From positions 18,833,596 through 18,897,595 of the forward strand of contig OX336343.1 of NCBI GenBank assembly GCA_946902875.1: a stretch of 64,000 nt of DNA, given 5' to 3'. The DNA comes from Nematopogon swammerdamellus (lineage: Eukaryota > Arthropoda > Insecta > Lepidoptera > Adelidae). The position numbers and the translations under genes were made by a program. The notes under the pieces are model-generated. The model searched no databases. It worked only from the letters and a program-made list of their open reading frames with translations, and had not been told where the DNA came from. Of the stretch, positions 1 through 11,127 are shown in pieces (the stretch's first letter is position 1; each line of letters begins with the position of its first letter).

Positions 1-144
1 ATTTTTTTTTTCTCGTATTCTCGCGGAGCCCCCACAGAGGCTCCGCGGAACCCTAGGGCTCCACGGAGCACACTTTGAGTATGGCTGCTCTAGATTAGCT
101 AATAGATCGAAATTGTCACAGGTATATATATATATATATATATA

Positions 145-2002
145 CAGGGTGTCCCAGAAACCGACGATAATCCTTTAGCAGGAGATAGGGCTGCTAATTA
201 CCTCTCAGAATATCTAATTTTAGGTTTAGTAAAAATGGCTTAGTTTTTGAGATATTGTCATTTTTGTAAAAATCCAAAATTTTCGCCCTCAGCTCATTTT
301 TTTAAATGCCACGAGTACAAATGTAAGATTTTCTTAAATCTAGTTTTTGTCAAATATTCCCGAAAAGTAAGGCTTTCACAAGGTATAATTTATTTTTTTA
401 TGTTTAATCCTGTTTAGCTGAAAAACGACTTAAGAGCCACATGTTAAAAAAATTTTAGCCTCATCCTTTGAGTTTGGCCCTTCGCGGTGAAAAAAAAAAT
501 TACTACACTAAAGTGGCATTATGCAAAAAAAATACGCCCATCTAATGTAGTTTTTAAAATGGTAAATCACTTACCGCTTTGCCCAATAATTTATGAGATA
601 TTGTTATTTAACTGCAAAAAGACCTCGGAATTTGATAACTGTTCTACCAACTACGAATTGGAATAAAATAAACATTTGAAGTAATTGGTCTTTATTAACC
701 TGTTAAAGTAGATGTTCAAATTGTTTACAACCTGCACAAATGCTAGCTCGACATCTTCTCACAAATGCCCGGTTGATGCGTCGAGCAAGTACTCGATGCA
801 AGTGCAGATACGTCCACCTCCGATCCATCTGTGGGGATATGCTTGGTCTAAAAAATTACGCACTTCTCTAGCGTAATGGGTTGGGCAGCCATCATTTTGC
901 AACCACCTCCGTATGGCCAATAGGTACATCTTCTAAAAGGCTCTGAAGCTCCTGTTTCAGAAAGTCAAGATAATTCGCCCGTTTAAAGTCTCTACTATTC
1001 AACGGACGTCTTCTTGCCTCCTAGCCACTTGCATCCCCACAGATAGACCGGACGTCTAGATCACCGGATTTAAATCCGTTAGATCTTTATTATTGGGGCT
1101 ATTTAAAAGAAAAAGTTTACGGGAAACCGGTGGAAAACTTGATAAAGCTCAAAGAAAGAATTACAGAAAGTTTTTTTTATGTAAACTGACATGGTTGGCT
1201 ACATCACCTACAACATCCGTGATGTCAGCCCATAACACCGGGTGAACTTGGTGCCACGTCAGTGCTTCCCTTCGGTCGTGCCGACTATAGTCAACTGGAC
1301 GGAAAACACAAACTATTTACATAGCATAGGTGGACGTATCTGCACTTGCATCGAGTACATGCTCGACGCATCAACCGGGCATTTGTGAGAAGATGTCGAG
1401 CTAGCATTTGTGCAGGTGGTAAACAATTTGAACATCTACTTTAACAGGTTAATAAAGACCAATTTACTTCAAGTGTTATTTTATTCCAATTCGTAGTTGG
1501 TAGAACAGTTATCAAATTCCGAGGTCTTTTTGCAGTTAAATAACAATATCTCATAAATTATTGGGCAAAGCGGTAAGTGATGTACCATTTTAAAAACAAC
1601 ATTAGATGGGCCTATTTTTTTTGCATAATGCCACTTTAGAGTAGTAATTTTTTTTTTCACCGCGAAGGGCCAAACTCAAAGGATGAGGCTGAAATTTTTT
1701 TAACATGTGGCTCTTAAGTCGTTTTTCAGCTAAACAGGATTAAACATAAAAAAATAAATTATACCGTGTGAAAGCCTTACTTTTCGGGAATATTTGACAT
1801 AAACTAGATTTAAGAAAATCTTACATATGTACTGGTGGCATTTAAAAAAATTAGCTGAGGGAGAAAATTTTGGATTTTTACAAAAATGACAATATCTCAA
1901 AAACTAAGCCATTTTTACTAAACCTAAAATTTCATATTTTGAGAGGTAATTAGCAGCCCTATCTCCTGTTAAAGGATTATCGTCGGTTTCTGGGACACCC
2001 TG
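145..2002. mobile_element. Snap-back mariner/Tc1-like element with very long inverted arms
   Basis: The element starts with CAGGGTGTCCCAGAAA at 145, ends with its reverse complement at 2002, and is flanked by TA on both sides. The two arms (about 145-830 and 1325-2002) are near-perfect inverted copies. Each carries the 3' end of a mariner-type transposase gene pointing outward: the right arm on the plus strand ends with FVRRCRASICAGGKQFEHLL and a stop near 1435, and the left arm carries the same on the minus strand. The left arm also holds the region around the second catalytic aspartate (LQNDGCPTHYAREVRNFLDQ). The centre (1048-1165, plus) encodes SPDLNPLDLYYWGYLKEKVY, the block around the third catalytic acidic residue. 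Stops, missing segments and a SINE insertion make it non-autonomous. Confidence 0.8.
1167..1331 (-). mobile_element. SINE-A 3' fragment nested in the mariner-like element
   Basis: It begins with a T run and the reverse complement of the SINE-A tail (GTTGGCTACATCACCTACAA) and stops inside the body at the module ending CTATTTACATAGC. It interrupts the transposase-like frame of the right arm, so it arrived after the element. Confidence 0.75.
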
Positions 2003-2277
2003 TATATAGGTGTGTATGTGAATATAGAAGTCGAGACGCGAAAAAAATTATACGCAAATACCTTGAGATCTTCTATAATCCCATGGGAGTCAAGAGGTGA
2101 AAAAATTATCCGAGGATCACATGGGATCGGCGTCATGGGAGCCAAGTGTCCGGAAGGGATATTTGGCCTCGCCACTTCGTACCTAACTGAATTCAGATTC
2201 ATATAACATATAACTATAGAACGAATTTATTTTAATATTTTTATTACCATAGTTTCCAATTTTCCTATGAAATAAAG

Positions 2278-2307
2278 TTCTGCTGTCAGTGTTGACTGAC
2301 AGCAGAA
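2278..2307. repeat. Perfect 13-bp hairpin, 4-nt loop
   Basis: TTCTGCTGTCAGT is followed by the loop GTTG and then its exact reverse complement. It lies in AT-rich intergenic DNA with no gene. Confidence 0.7.
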
Positions 2308-3393
2308 TTGCATATAAATGATTATGCAAGAGACCCTCGTTTTAGAATTTAACATAAGTATTGCTTTTATCACAAACAATTGACATATTTATACAAATGC
2401 TGATTAAAATTAAATAATATTGTGAATATTTTATATGAAGATTAAAATGTTGGCAGATTTTCACACTATGCCTTGATTCTTTTTATTCCCCATGTCACCC
2501 ACCCACAACTATCCATAATACAATGTGTCATCATCAATCATCATCACATCACTCATCAATGATACACATTGTACTGACAACACAAGCGTGCCGAATGTCG
2601 ATCTTCCGATAAAAAAAGTATGTACTAAATTTTCATTCTTAGATGAAAATGTACGACTTAAGTATTAGTACATAATATACAACCCATGCACAAATATACT
2701 GCAAATTCTCGCAATACTCATCTAATGTGAGAAAGCAGACTATTAGGTTGAGTAGAATAGGTAATATTTAATAATAAGCAAACAAGATAGTACTTAATTA
2801 TGTTGATTGAAATGTAGGTAACTAAAGTAAGTAGGTACCAATAAAATATTGAGAAGGATAGATTTTATCATATTTATTTGACTAGTTATGGCAATTTTTA
2901 CAAAAATAAAACAGAAAGATAACCAGTCTAAACAAATTGCTGCCTATATATCGGTTATTTTCACCTAAAAGGGGTTTTCATTAATATTATATAATAATAC
3001 ACATACATATATGTACTATATATCACTTTAATACAACAGGTAACAGGATCAAGCATTACAAAATACTGTGCTGTGGTTCCATTTGGCCGAAATTCATAGT
3101 GCATAGTCAAACTCAAAGAATATAATTCTACTTTGTAGAATCAATATTCTAGTATTGAAGCAGTGACGTCACCACACTCGACCTGCATAGGTATTTCTTT
3201 CCCACTTCGAGGTGCGACAATATTATGTAAATAATCACGACAAGCAAGACTAGGGACTAGGCACTGCTAGGCACTCAATTTGGTTGATTTGGTTTGTCGT
3301 ATGTGAATGAATGAGGAATGCGTAGTCTTTGAAAAATCGGCGTGATTTTTCTACCAGTTGGCGCCAAATTCAAATGGACGGCATTCGCAATCA
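2308..3393. other. AT-rich intergenic DNA, no gene recognised
   Basis: No coding frame of note and no recognisable mobile element was seen. A short inverted pair, ACAATGTGT and ACACATTGT, flanks a CATCA-rich stretch near 2520-2575. The 3' UTR of the gene at 3394-3840 (minus strand) probably falls here; a TTTATT near 2871 is a possible polyadenylation signal on that strand. Confidence 0.5.
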
Positions 3394-3840
3394 CTATTTC
3401 GATGGAATGAAACGTTTTCTAAAAGCACTGTACTCCCTCCGAAGCGACTTCGTGGCTTCGATTTTCAGCAACTTGAGGACTTCGACTATCCCTTCTTTGT
3501 GCTCGGCGTCCCTCACTTGTGTCAGACGCTCCATGGTGGCGAAGTCGAGCTCCTCCACCCTCTCCGCCTCGTCTATCAGCCGGTCGACATCGCGGAGGAA
3601 GCGCCGGTACGTAGCGCTCTCCGAGTCCTCCTTGAAGTTCAGCAACTTCTCAATATTCTCGTAGAAGTCTAGCGCACGCCGGCCGTCTTTCATCTTAGAA
3701 GTGAACATGAAATTTCGGAATAGCCTGCGACCTTTTTCATCATTGAGGACGTTTTCTATTTTATCCGTGAACCGGTCTAGATCCGCCTTGGTGACACCCT
3801 CGTGGTCGTCGCAGCCGCAGGCGACAAAACACTTATCCAT
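3394..3840 (-). CDS. Small hypothetical protein with RGS-like segment, intronless
   Basis: A 148-residue frame opens with MDKCFVACGCDD and ends KRFIPSK. It is rich in GC third positions, unlike the surrounding DNA, and has no stop or splice requirement, so it looks like a real single-exon gene. Residues about 20-70 (DRFTDKIENVLNDEKGRRLF, then FRNFMFTSK and a helix ending in ENIEKLL) resemble the first half of a regulator-of-G-protein-signalling domain, where a helix is followed by GxxLFxxF. The rest is charged and helical with several Glu/Asp/Arg-rich turns. No signal peptide or membrane segment is visible. RGS proteins speed GTP hydrolysis by G-alpha subunits, but whether this protein does so is an inference from a short match. 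The start is the first ATG of the frame. Confidence 0.65.
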   Translation of the reverse strand: MDKCFVACGCDDHEGVTKADLDRFTDKIENVLNDEKGRRLFRNFMFTSKMKDGRRALDFYENIEKLLNFKEDSESATYRRFLRDVDRLIDEAERVEELDFATMERLTQVRDAEHKEGIVEVLKLLKIEATKSLRREYSAFRKRFIPSK

Positions 3841-4929
3841 GCTCTCTCATTGGAATGGCTTCTCACATACGTTTCTCGTACAGTCTTATTGTGTGTATTT
3901 TTTTTACCTTCACTCCATAGATATTTATTACTACGTCATGCTTCACTCCCATTCGATGAAATGCACTTTTGAAAAGGTTGTTATCATCAAATTGTTTCTT
4001 CTAAACAGAATAAGCTTTCTTCACAAGGTACACATGAGTCACTACACTACACATTGTGGTGAAGTTAGCACAGAGAGAGGAAGCTAGTAGAAGGAACACA
4101 AAAATAGTTGCGCGCGCACGCGCGTCCGTGACTCCGCGAGCCCCAAATAACTGCGTTCTAAGAAGATTCTCACTACTGGCCGATTCGCCGCCACTCAAGT
4201 ACACACGCTCTATTGTATCATGGCAAGTAGGTACTTAATTTGCACATTTACATGAAATTTTGACGTAAGTAAGTACCTATAGTAGCTATATACCGTACTT
4301 GCTTGAGCTATGGTCACAGATTAGGTGGTGTAGGTAGGTGATGATCTATGTGGTAGGTTTAGTGCTTACTATTCACGATTCATCACTTTAATTGTAGAAA
4401 TATCATGATTTTAAGTTTTACTATCATGACTCAATTTCATTTAAGTACCTCTCGTCTCGTCTCAGCCACTAATCACTGTCATTATCTTACTAGTGATAAG
4501 AAAATGTGGCAAGGTTGATGATGCGTGGTGAGTTGGTGACATATTGCATGGCGCGGCACTATACAAGGCGCTACACAACGCAAGGACAAAGCGACGATTT
4601 TCTCAAGTTTCCAGTTGGTTGAGCGGGAAAATTAAAGACAGCTGTCGTCCGCCGCTGCTCGTTGACGCGGCAAAATTCGGCGGAGGGAGCGCGGTGCCAA
4701 CAACGTGAACGCTCTTTCATCGTGTTACCTTTGGCATTACATCATTCGAACATAAAAAATATGTCGTGACCTCGGCGCACGTAGTTCATTCATGGGAATT
4801 TGAGCAAGGTGAAACAATAGCGAGCGCGCCCCTCCATAAGAAACCGGTTACCTGCCCGTGCCCGGCTAGGCTAGGCCGCTAGGCGAGCCGCGAGACAGAA
4901 AAACACTTTTCATTGGATTGTTGTGGTGA
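3841..4929. other. Upstream region of the small gene; GC-rich block, no gene
   Basis: This is probably the promoter and 5' UTR of the minus-strand gene at 3394-3840. A GC-rich, CpG-containing stretch at about 4640-4890 stands out from the AT-rich surroundings and could be promoter DNA. No credible protein or RNA gene was seen; short frames at 4001-4238 lack coding character. Confidence 0.4.
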
Positions 4930-5413
4930 TCAATACTAATAATAAATCTGTAAGGGATGGTCTTTGGATGGAAGTTACTTTGTTTTATGAGATACCGCTT
5001 TTGTACGTACTCTATTTAACCCTACCTAGGTACTAAAACTAAATTGAGGATTTTTAGAAATATTTTCTGTACGGTATGTACATATTTTCCTCCATAACTC
5101 TTAAACCAATCATCCCAATTCGATGAAACTTAGGCAAGCACATTTAAATACACGTCTGACCATCAATCTGGCCACTGGGAAAAACCGTAAAACATAAATA
5201 AACTTCAGTTTCGGTTACGCTAAGATGTAGGTACTATCATATAAACCGAATTCTTCCGCGCGCCGAAATAAAGGTAGCGGACCTCGCCGTTAGTTACTTA
5301 CTTTCATCAAAAAGTTTACCTACTTATTATCATTTACCTGAACGCAGCTCGGCCTTCTTTGTTAATTACTTTCTTATTTTCAAATACGAATTTCACGCGA
5401 GCGAAGCCGCGGT
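4930..5413 (+). mobile_element. Helitron-like non-autonomous repeat, copy 1
   Basis: It starts TCAATACTAATAATAAATCT and ends with the module TTTCACGCGAGCGAAGCCGC. The same start and end occur in the copy at 22453-22833. TC at the 5' end and a GC-rich 3' end are typical of lepidopteran Helitron relatives. The terminal CTRR of this copy has been lost, so the 3' boundary is approximate. Confidence 0.6.
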
Positions 5414-5747
5414 CAATGATATTAAATAAATAATAACTGGATTCCGGATATTGAATAAATCTCAGAGTACAGAAATAATTTTTTTATAATGTTACCAACC
5501 TACCTGCATGCTCAACCTGCATGCTCAGCCTGAATAGATGAGAACATAAACAATTTTACACCAAACAGGATCAATTTAGAGTATCTTTAATTGATTTTAG
5601 ATTTATAAGATCAATGGTATCTACATAAAATGTCCTCTTTAAAATGTTGTCGATTGAATATTCTCTGAAACCAATTATTTATATAATGTTTACTAATTTA
5701 TGGGAAAAGGAACCCATATTTCAGTTCTCCGTATTTCATCCGCACCT

Positions 5748-5850
5748 AGTTCATCAAGGTCATCAAGGTGTTATGGGCTGACATCATGGATGTTATAGTT
5801 ATAAATGATGTAGCCATCTGGATCTGTGTCCGTTTCCATAAAAAAAAAAC
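5748..5850 (+). mobile_element. SINE-A tail fragment
   Basis: Contains GTTATGGGCTGACATCATGG, a diverged GATGTAGCCA module, and the terminal GTTTCCAT plus A run. It is 5' truncated and carries a small internal insertion. Confidence 0.65.
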
Positions 5851-5923
5851 TGAAATTATTTGAAGTACCGGTACCGAAGTTATTGTATAAAAGCCAAAAT
5901 GGACACGAAAATATGTTTTTATT

Positions 5924-6278
5924 TTTATAGAAACTGAGACGGTTGGCTACATCACCTACAACATACGTGATGTCAGCCCATAACACCGGGTAAACTAGGT
6001 GCCATGTCAGTGCTCCTCTTCAATTGATGTCGGCTACACTGAACTGGACGGGAAACACGAACTATTTACATAGCCGTTTCGACCAACGTTTCGCTCAGTG
6101 CGGTTGTATTAACCCGGCCTGAATAAACCCTACCGCTTAGTAAGTAGGTAGGGGAAGGACCTACAGTTTAACGTGGAATCCGCACTACGGTCAGCCTCCA
6201 ACGGTCGAGCGGTCACCCATCCAAGTACTGACCGCGCAACAGTCGACCGACCGCACCACTGAGCTACCGAGGCCGACA
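5924..6278 (-). mobile_element. SINE-A, nearly full length
   Basis: Reads in reverse from the tail (GACGGTTGGCTACATCACCT) through the body (GAACTATTTACATAGCCGTT) and core to a damaged head ending with the reverse complement of GCCTCGGTAGCTCAGTGGTG. The 5S-like section of the head is partly deleted in this copy. Confidence 0.8.
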
Positions 6279-6651
6279 AATGTGCATAATAAACATGTGT
6301 ATGCAATTTATAACAAATGTGCGTTAAGGATATAAAATGCATTTATAATACGGTTGCTTGCTGTAGTATTGAATAAAATATGAGCTACGAAAATGCACTA
6401 AATAAAATGTTGCCATTTAATTAAATTACTTCCCCTCTTAATATTTGTCGTTGAATTTCCTTCTTTGATCAAACATAAAGAAAACATTATTTAGAAAAAG
6501 AGGTTTTGAAGAAATCTAGACTTTTGAGGTTCTAATTCCATTTAAATTCGTAAAACAAACGAACCAAATCGATTTTATTATCTTTAACTAGTCCTCAACA
6601 TTTGGGATAATTTTAAAGGTGGCAACAGGTCTTCGAGATTATAGTCTGTGG
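6279..6651. other. Upstream region of RpL22, no feature recognised
   Basis: AT-rich DNA between the SINE-A copy and the probable first exon of RpL22. It presumably holds the RpL22 promoter, but no specific motif can be supported. Confidence 0.35.
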
Positions 6652-6677
6652 TCTTCGGCCATTTTGAAGTTTGTGTG
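6652..6677 (+). other. RpL22: Candidate non-coding first exon of RpL22
   Basis: A short pyrimidine-rich start (TCTTCGGCCATTTTGAAG) is followed by a strong donor, GTG|GTGAGC, at 6678. Ribosomal protein genes usually start at an oligopyrimidine tract and often have a tiny untranslated first exon. The coding exon at 7627 begins with an acceptor and its own start codon, so an upstream exon is needed; this is the best candidate. Inferred. Confidence 0.4.
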
Positions 6678-7383
6678 GTGAGCTGTAACACGTGTTCGGT
6701 AGGTTACAAGTCTAAATAATTTAATTTATTGTGTATTTCCTGTTTTCCTGTGAGTATTTTATCCTCCTGTAATTTCGGGATGTAGGGTGTTATCAAAACA
6801 TCGCGAATGAGCAAATAGTTTTTTTATGAAAACCGCGCGGGGGTTTTGACAGTTCCAACCACCAAAGATACGTCTCAGTTCAGTTCATAGCGTAGCAGAA
6901 CTTGTGATATGTACGCTTTGAACACTATCTTTGGTGGTTGCTTCTCAAATTCGTGCTTGCGATTGACTTGACAATGAGTGTCTTCTCGATTTTGATAATT
7001 TTTGTTGTAAAGAACTTTGATTTGACAGCCGAAACATAACCTCTCAAACAGCCACGGTTGATAAACGAGGTGGCAAATTTTTATAACACTCTTGATGGGG
7101 CGGGTCTTCATTACGAACAACTATTAAAAAAAAAAAACCATAAAAGACCCCAAAATACTGCTTTTAGCAAAGAGGGTTGGGAGTTAGTATAGCGCGGCAT
7201 TCTTAGAAGATTTCTGGTAGCTGGGACTGGTAGGCGAGGATCTAAGGAGCTATTAGCAAAACAAAATTTTGTGCGGAGACTTGTACTTTCGGAGAAAAAA
7301 AATGTTGAAATTTTTTTTCATACAAAATAATTTTTTTTTTAAGGCACAAAGACATTGGTTTTGAATATAAATGTATGTAAACA

Positions 7384-7470
7384 CACACAACATCCGTGAT
7401 GTCAGCTGATAACAACTTGATGAACTGGGTGCCATGTCAGTGCTTCCCTTTTTGGTCGCGCTGGCTACGT
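7384..7470 (-). mobile_element. SINE-A tail fragment in RpL22 5' intron
   Basis: Contains CAACATCCGTGATGTCAGCT and GTGCCATGTCAGTGCTTCCC, the reverse complement of the SINE-A tail, truncated on both sides and diverged. Confidence 0.65.
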
Positions 7471-7634
7471 AATCTTAATCTCTCTGTATAATGTTAATCT
7501 TAGGCAAGACATTTTTCTACATGAAGCATAATTTAGTTTTTTGTCAGTGTGCTTTCTAATAAAAGCTGGTAATAAGCAGAATTATAAAAGTGTCCATAGC
7601 CATTGCATCTATGAATTTAATTACAGGCTTCGAG

Positions 7635-10100
7635 ATGACGGGCGCAAAACATGTGGCGAAGAAGCCACAGCTCCACCAGAAGAGCGGCAAGAAGGGCGCC
7701 AAGCCCGCCAAGGGAGTGAAGGGCGTGAAGGGCGGCAAGCTGAGGGGCAAGGGCATCAAGCGGAAGATCGCGCTCAAGGTTAATAAAGAATTATTTAACC
7801 TGCCGCTTCTCAACTGCTCCGCGCAAGCAGGTATTTCGTGTATCCGCCGGCTCCCAACTGCTCAGCGCGAAGCAGGTATTTCTTACTGCGCCGGTTACCA
7901 TCAGATTCAGATTCAGATATTTATTTCGCCATAAAGAACACACAACAATAACAATATTTCATTGAGACATATGCATACCTATTCAGTATGGTTTTTTTTA
8001 TCATGTCCCGTTCAGCAGTGCAATCTATAAGGAAGAACCGGGTAAGAAACCTTCAGAGCTTTTTTTAAATATATAACTTACATACTAAGTTTTCATTATG
8101 TTAAATATAACATACTATATCTAAGCAAAAAATTAAAAATATTAAGTCAAAATATGTATATGTATATCTGTATCTGTGCGGGTTTTCGTCTAGTACTGTT
8201 TCAGTGAAATTATCTTATTAGAATGAGAGAGCACTTTAGATAGATGATTAAAAAACTTTCCATTGCCATGAAACACAAAAACAATTATTCTGCTCTCAAC
8301 ACAACCTCTCTAGGTCCCTTCACTTCTTACCTTACTAGGTGGTAGGGTTTATCCTGCCTGGGTTGGTACCACCGCACTGAATGAAACGTCGGTCGAAACG
8401 GCTATGTAAATAGTTTGTGATTTCTATCCAGTTCAGTGTAGCCGACATGAAAATGAAGGGAAGCACTGACATGGCACCTAGTTCACCCGGTGTTATGGGC
8501 TGACATCACGGATGTTGTAGGCGATGTAGCCAACCGTGTCAGTTTCCATAAAAAAAAAAGTCGCATCTTTGAATTCACTTTGCAGTGATGTTAGACGTAT
8601 GGCTATTTTTGTTCACATACTAGAATGAAGAGCTCGGTTTAGGGATACTCTCTTCCTACTCTCCATTTTATACACACAAAAGTTTAAAAAAAAAATTTCT
8701 ATTTTTCCCTGTGTGTAGTAATAAACTGCCACACTCCTTGGTTCCCGCTTGATGTTGAATTTTGGGACACATATAATTTAAGATGTATTTTAGGTCAAAG
8801 AGCAATGCCCACTTTTTTTTTAATCAAATAAAAAGGCCACCCAGAGTCGACTGTACTTTTACATGTATTGTTTTACTTATTAAAATGTGCGTGCAATGAC
8901 ATTTTTGTATTGTACTATTCAGTTCCTGATTGACTGCACGCACCCGGCCGAGGACTCGATCCTGGACGTGGCCAACTTTGAGAAGTACCTGAAGGAGCGC
9001 GTGAAGGTCGAAGGCAAGACCAACAACCTCGGCAACCACGTCGTCATCGCCAGGGACAAGACCAAGCTCTCCATTAACGCTGGTCAGTTGATTAACCTTT
9101 CATTTTGTAGTTTTAACCTGTTCACTTTCGATACGCCCGTGTGGGCTCTGATTCTTTTTACCGCTCGCTTCCGTTGGGCCCGCGCGAGCCCCGATGAGCG
9201 GAATTATTCATCCTAGTGCTATTTCAATTAATTTTCCTTATTCAAACGAGAGAGCCCATGCAAATATTGAATTTAAAATTCAAAATATCTTATATCGTAT
9301 CGTACATAATATAAAATCCAACGTCTGCCATCTGTATCCTTACCTTTAATAAAATCCAACGTCTGCTTTCTGTATATATGTCTGTCTGTCCGCTTATAAC
9401 TCGGGAACCACTGAACCGATTTTAATAAAAATAATTCTACGGATAGCTTGATTCTTCCCATCAACTATAGGCTACTTACTATCACGCTAAATGGCTTATG
9501 AGGTTAGCAGAGAAGTCAAATATGAGAGCGGGCAGAGCCGCGGGCACAGCTAGTGTATGTATGTTCGCTTATAAGTCAAGAACGGCTCAACCTATTCACT
9601 TGCAGTTTTTACCTATGTAATACGTTAGCCTCGATAGCTCAGCGGTGCAGACAGTCAACTGTCGCTATTGAATGTTAAGCAACGCTGGGTGCTGTCAGTA
9701 CTTGAATGGGTGACCGCTGACCGTTGGAGGCTGACCGAGGTTCGGATTCCTTGTAAAACTGTGGGTCCCTTCCCTCCTAATCTTACTTGGTGGTAGGGTT
9801 CAACCCGCCCGGGTTGGTACCACCGCACTGAATGAAACGTTGGATATTATGAAAGTATGATAAATTCAATAGAGATAGTCAAGGAACGGACAAAGATTGT
9901 AAATATATTCCTAACTCACGCAATACTTGCTCGCAGACATCCCGTTCTCGAAGCGGTACCTCAAGTACCTGACGAAGCGTTACCTCAAGAAGAACAACCT
10001 CCGCGACTGGCTGCGCGTCGTCGCTGCCGCCAAGGATTCATACGAGCTGCGCTACTTCAACATCAATGCTGACAGCGACAATGAAGATAACGAGGATTAA
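7635..10100 (+). CDS. RpL22: Ribosomal protein L22 (eL22), three coding exons
   Basis: Coding exons are 7635-7778, 8923-9082 and 9937-10100, joined through GT/AG introns at phases 0 and 1 into 155 residues. The first exon has acceptor TTACAG|GCTTCGAG at 7627 and ATG at 7635; its product is a Lys/Ala/Gly-rich basic tail ([19 protein letters not shown]), as in insect L22 proteins with extended basic N-termini. Exons two and three carry the eL22 core: [65 protein letters not shown]. The C-terminus is acidic ([11 protein letters not shown]). The protein is a component of the large cytosolic ribosomal subunit and binds 28S rRNA. The introns hold SINE-A copies and a Helitron-like element. Confidence 0.96.
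8323..8558 (+). mobile_element. SINE-A, 5' truncated, in RpL22 intron
   Basis: Starts in the shared core (CTTACTAGGTGGTAGGGTTT), continues through the body and tail (GATGTTGTAGGCGATGTAGC) and ends in an A run. Confidence 0.8.
9337..9553 (+). mobile_element. Helitron-like element, 217 bp, intact ends
   Basis: Begins TCCTTACC and ends GGGCACAGCTAG, and lies exactly between an A (9336) and a T (9554). TC at the start, CTRR at the end and insertion into AT are the Helitron signature. A second copy is at 30152-30369. A partial copy of its own beginning (AAAATCCAACGTCTGC) lies just upstream at 9313. Confidence 0.75.
9626..9844 (+). mobile_element. SINE-A 5' part, in RpL22 last intron
   Basis: Head GCCTCGATAGCTCAGCGGTG, 5S-like segment GTTAAGCAACGCTGGGTGCT and GTCAGTACTTGAATGGGTGA, B box GAGGTTCGGATTCC, and the core are present. 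The copy ends after AATGAAACGTTGG; body and tail are missing, which is unusual for retroposed copies (normally 5' truncated) and suggests a later deletion. Confidence 0.8.
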
Positions 10101-10123
10101 GTGTATGGAATTAAATTAATTTT

Positions 10124-10129
10124 AATACA
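10124..10129 (+). promoter_or_regulatory. Probable RpL22 polyadenylation signal (AATACA variant)
   Basis: AATACA lies 24 bp after the stop codon and is followed by a GT-rich stretch (GTGTTTTATTGT). No canonical AATAAA is closer. Confidence 0.45.
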
Positions 10130-10314
10130 TACCGTGTTTTATTGTCTTAAGTAAAAGTGTTCCAAGATCTATGAATGGCAGGTGATGCCAAAATTATGTT
10201 TTTATGGTTTGAGATTTTCTCATAAATTACATCTCCTGCCTTATCGCTGAGCGTGCGTTTCCCCTCCTGACAAATAACTGTGCCTTCTGGATTCTTGGGC
10301 CTGGCCGTTGTGGG

Positions 10315-10585
10315 AGAAGCCGACATGAAATGAAGGGAAGCACTAGGAAGGTGTGGAACTGAGCTTGCGATGGCTTCACCGAACATATCCGGGCCCATCT
10401 GCAGTAGTGGAGGGTGTTATCGAGGTCGGGACTAGCGAATGGCCACTCTAAATTTCCCGCGCATGTATGAGCTTAGCGTCTCATGTATGAGCTTAGCGTC
10501 GATCTTGGCAGCCCTAGATTTTTGAAGAGACTGTAGAGCGACTTCGCTGGTAGTTCTCTTGCTCTGACTTCCACAGCGAAGAGAT
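10315..10585 (-). mobile_element. 3' fragment of the EVGARG-type LINE
   Basis: Reverse copy of the 3' region shared with 15960-16367, 22075-22410, 35055-35315, 61085-61770 and 62738-62835. Key strings are the reverse complements of GGGCCCGGATATGTTCGGTG and CTAGGGCTGCCAAGATCGAC. A 20-bp unit (CATGTATGAGCTTAGCGTCT) is duplicated in tandem near 10459-10497. Diverged remains may continue to about 11000. Confidence 0.7.
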
Positions 10586-10679
10586 CAGTCTTGAATCCGT
10601 TTCTCACAATCCAGTCTACTAAGTTGCAGTACTTGAAGTTTGATGTTGTGGTCCTTCGGTATGTTACTTTCCCGTGGAA

Positions 10680-10723
10680 CCAATGGCACCTAGTTCAGCC
10701 GACCGATCAGTTTCCACAAAAAA
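10680..10723 (+). mobile_element. SINE-A tail remnant
   Basis: AATGGCACCTAGTTCA is joined to CAGTTTCCACA plus an A run; most of the tail is deleted. Confidence 0.5.
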
Positions 10724-11127
10724 AAATGCATTTCTGGAGGGTGCTACACATTTCAAGACTCATGGAATTTTCACAGATAGAAAAGTAGGTATATACAGTG
10801 GAACTGGCATAGCAGGCAGGTGACGAACTCAGCACTCCGCAGGTAAACTGAACACATCCGCGCCCGTTGCAAGTAGGAGAAAGTTTAAATCGAGCCCGAG
10901 AGCAGCGATTATCCAATCTTGCTCTCTTACAGCGCGCCAGACATTCCACCTCGCGTTGAGTTCTCATCAGCTAGCTGCGTTGACCAGTACGTGGACCAGA
11001 ACTTTTCCCCAGCACGAGCTTGCAGCACTTGTGATTTTTTGTTGTTAGAACGGTCTAGCATTCAATAATAATATATACAAGAAAAAAGAAGAAAGAGGAA
11101 AAAAGAAGAAAGAGCTGTCAAACGGAC

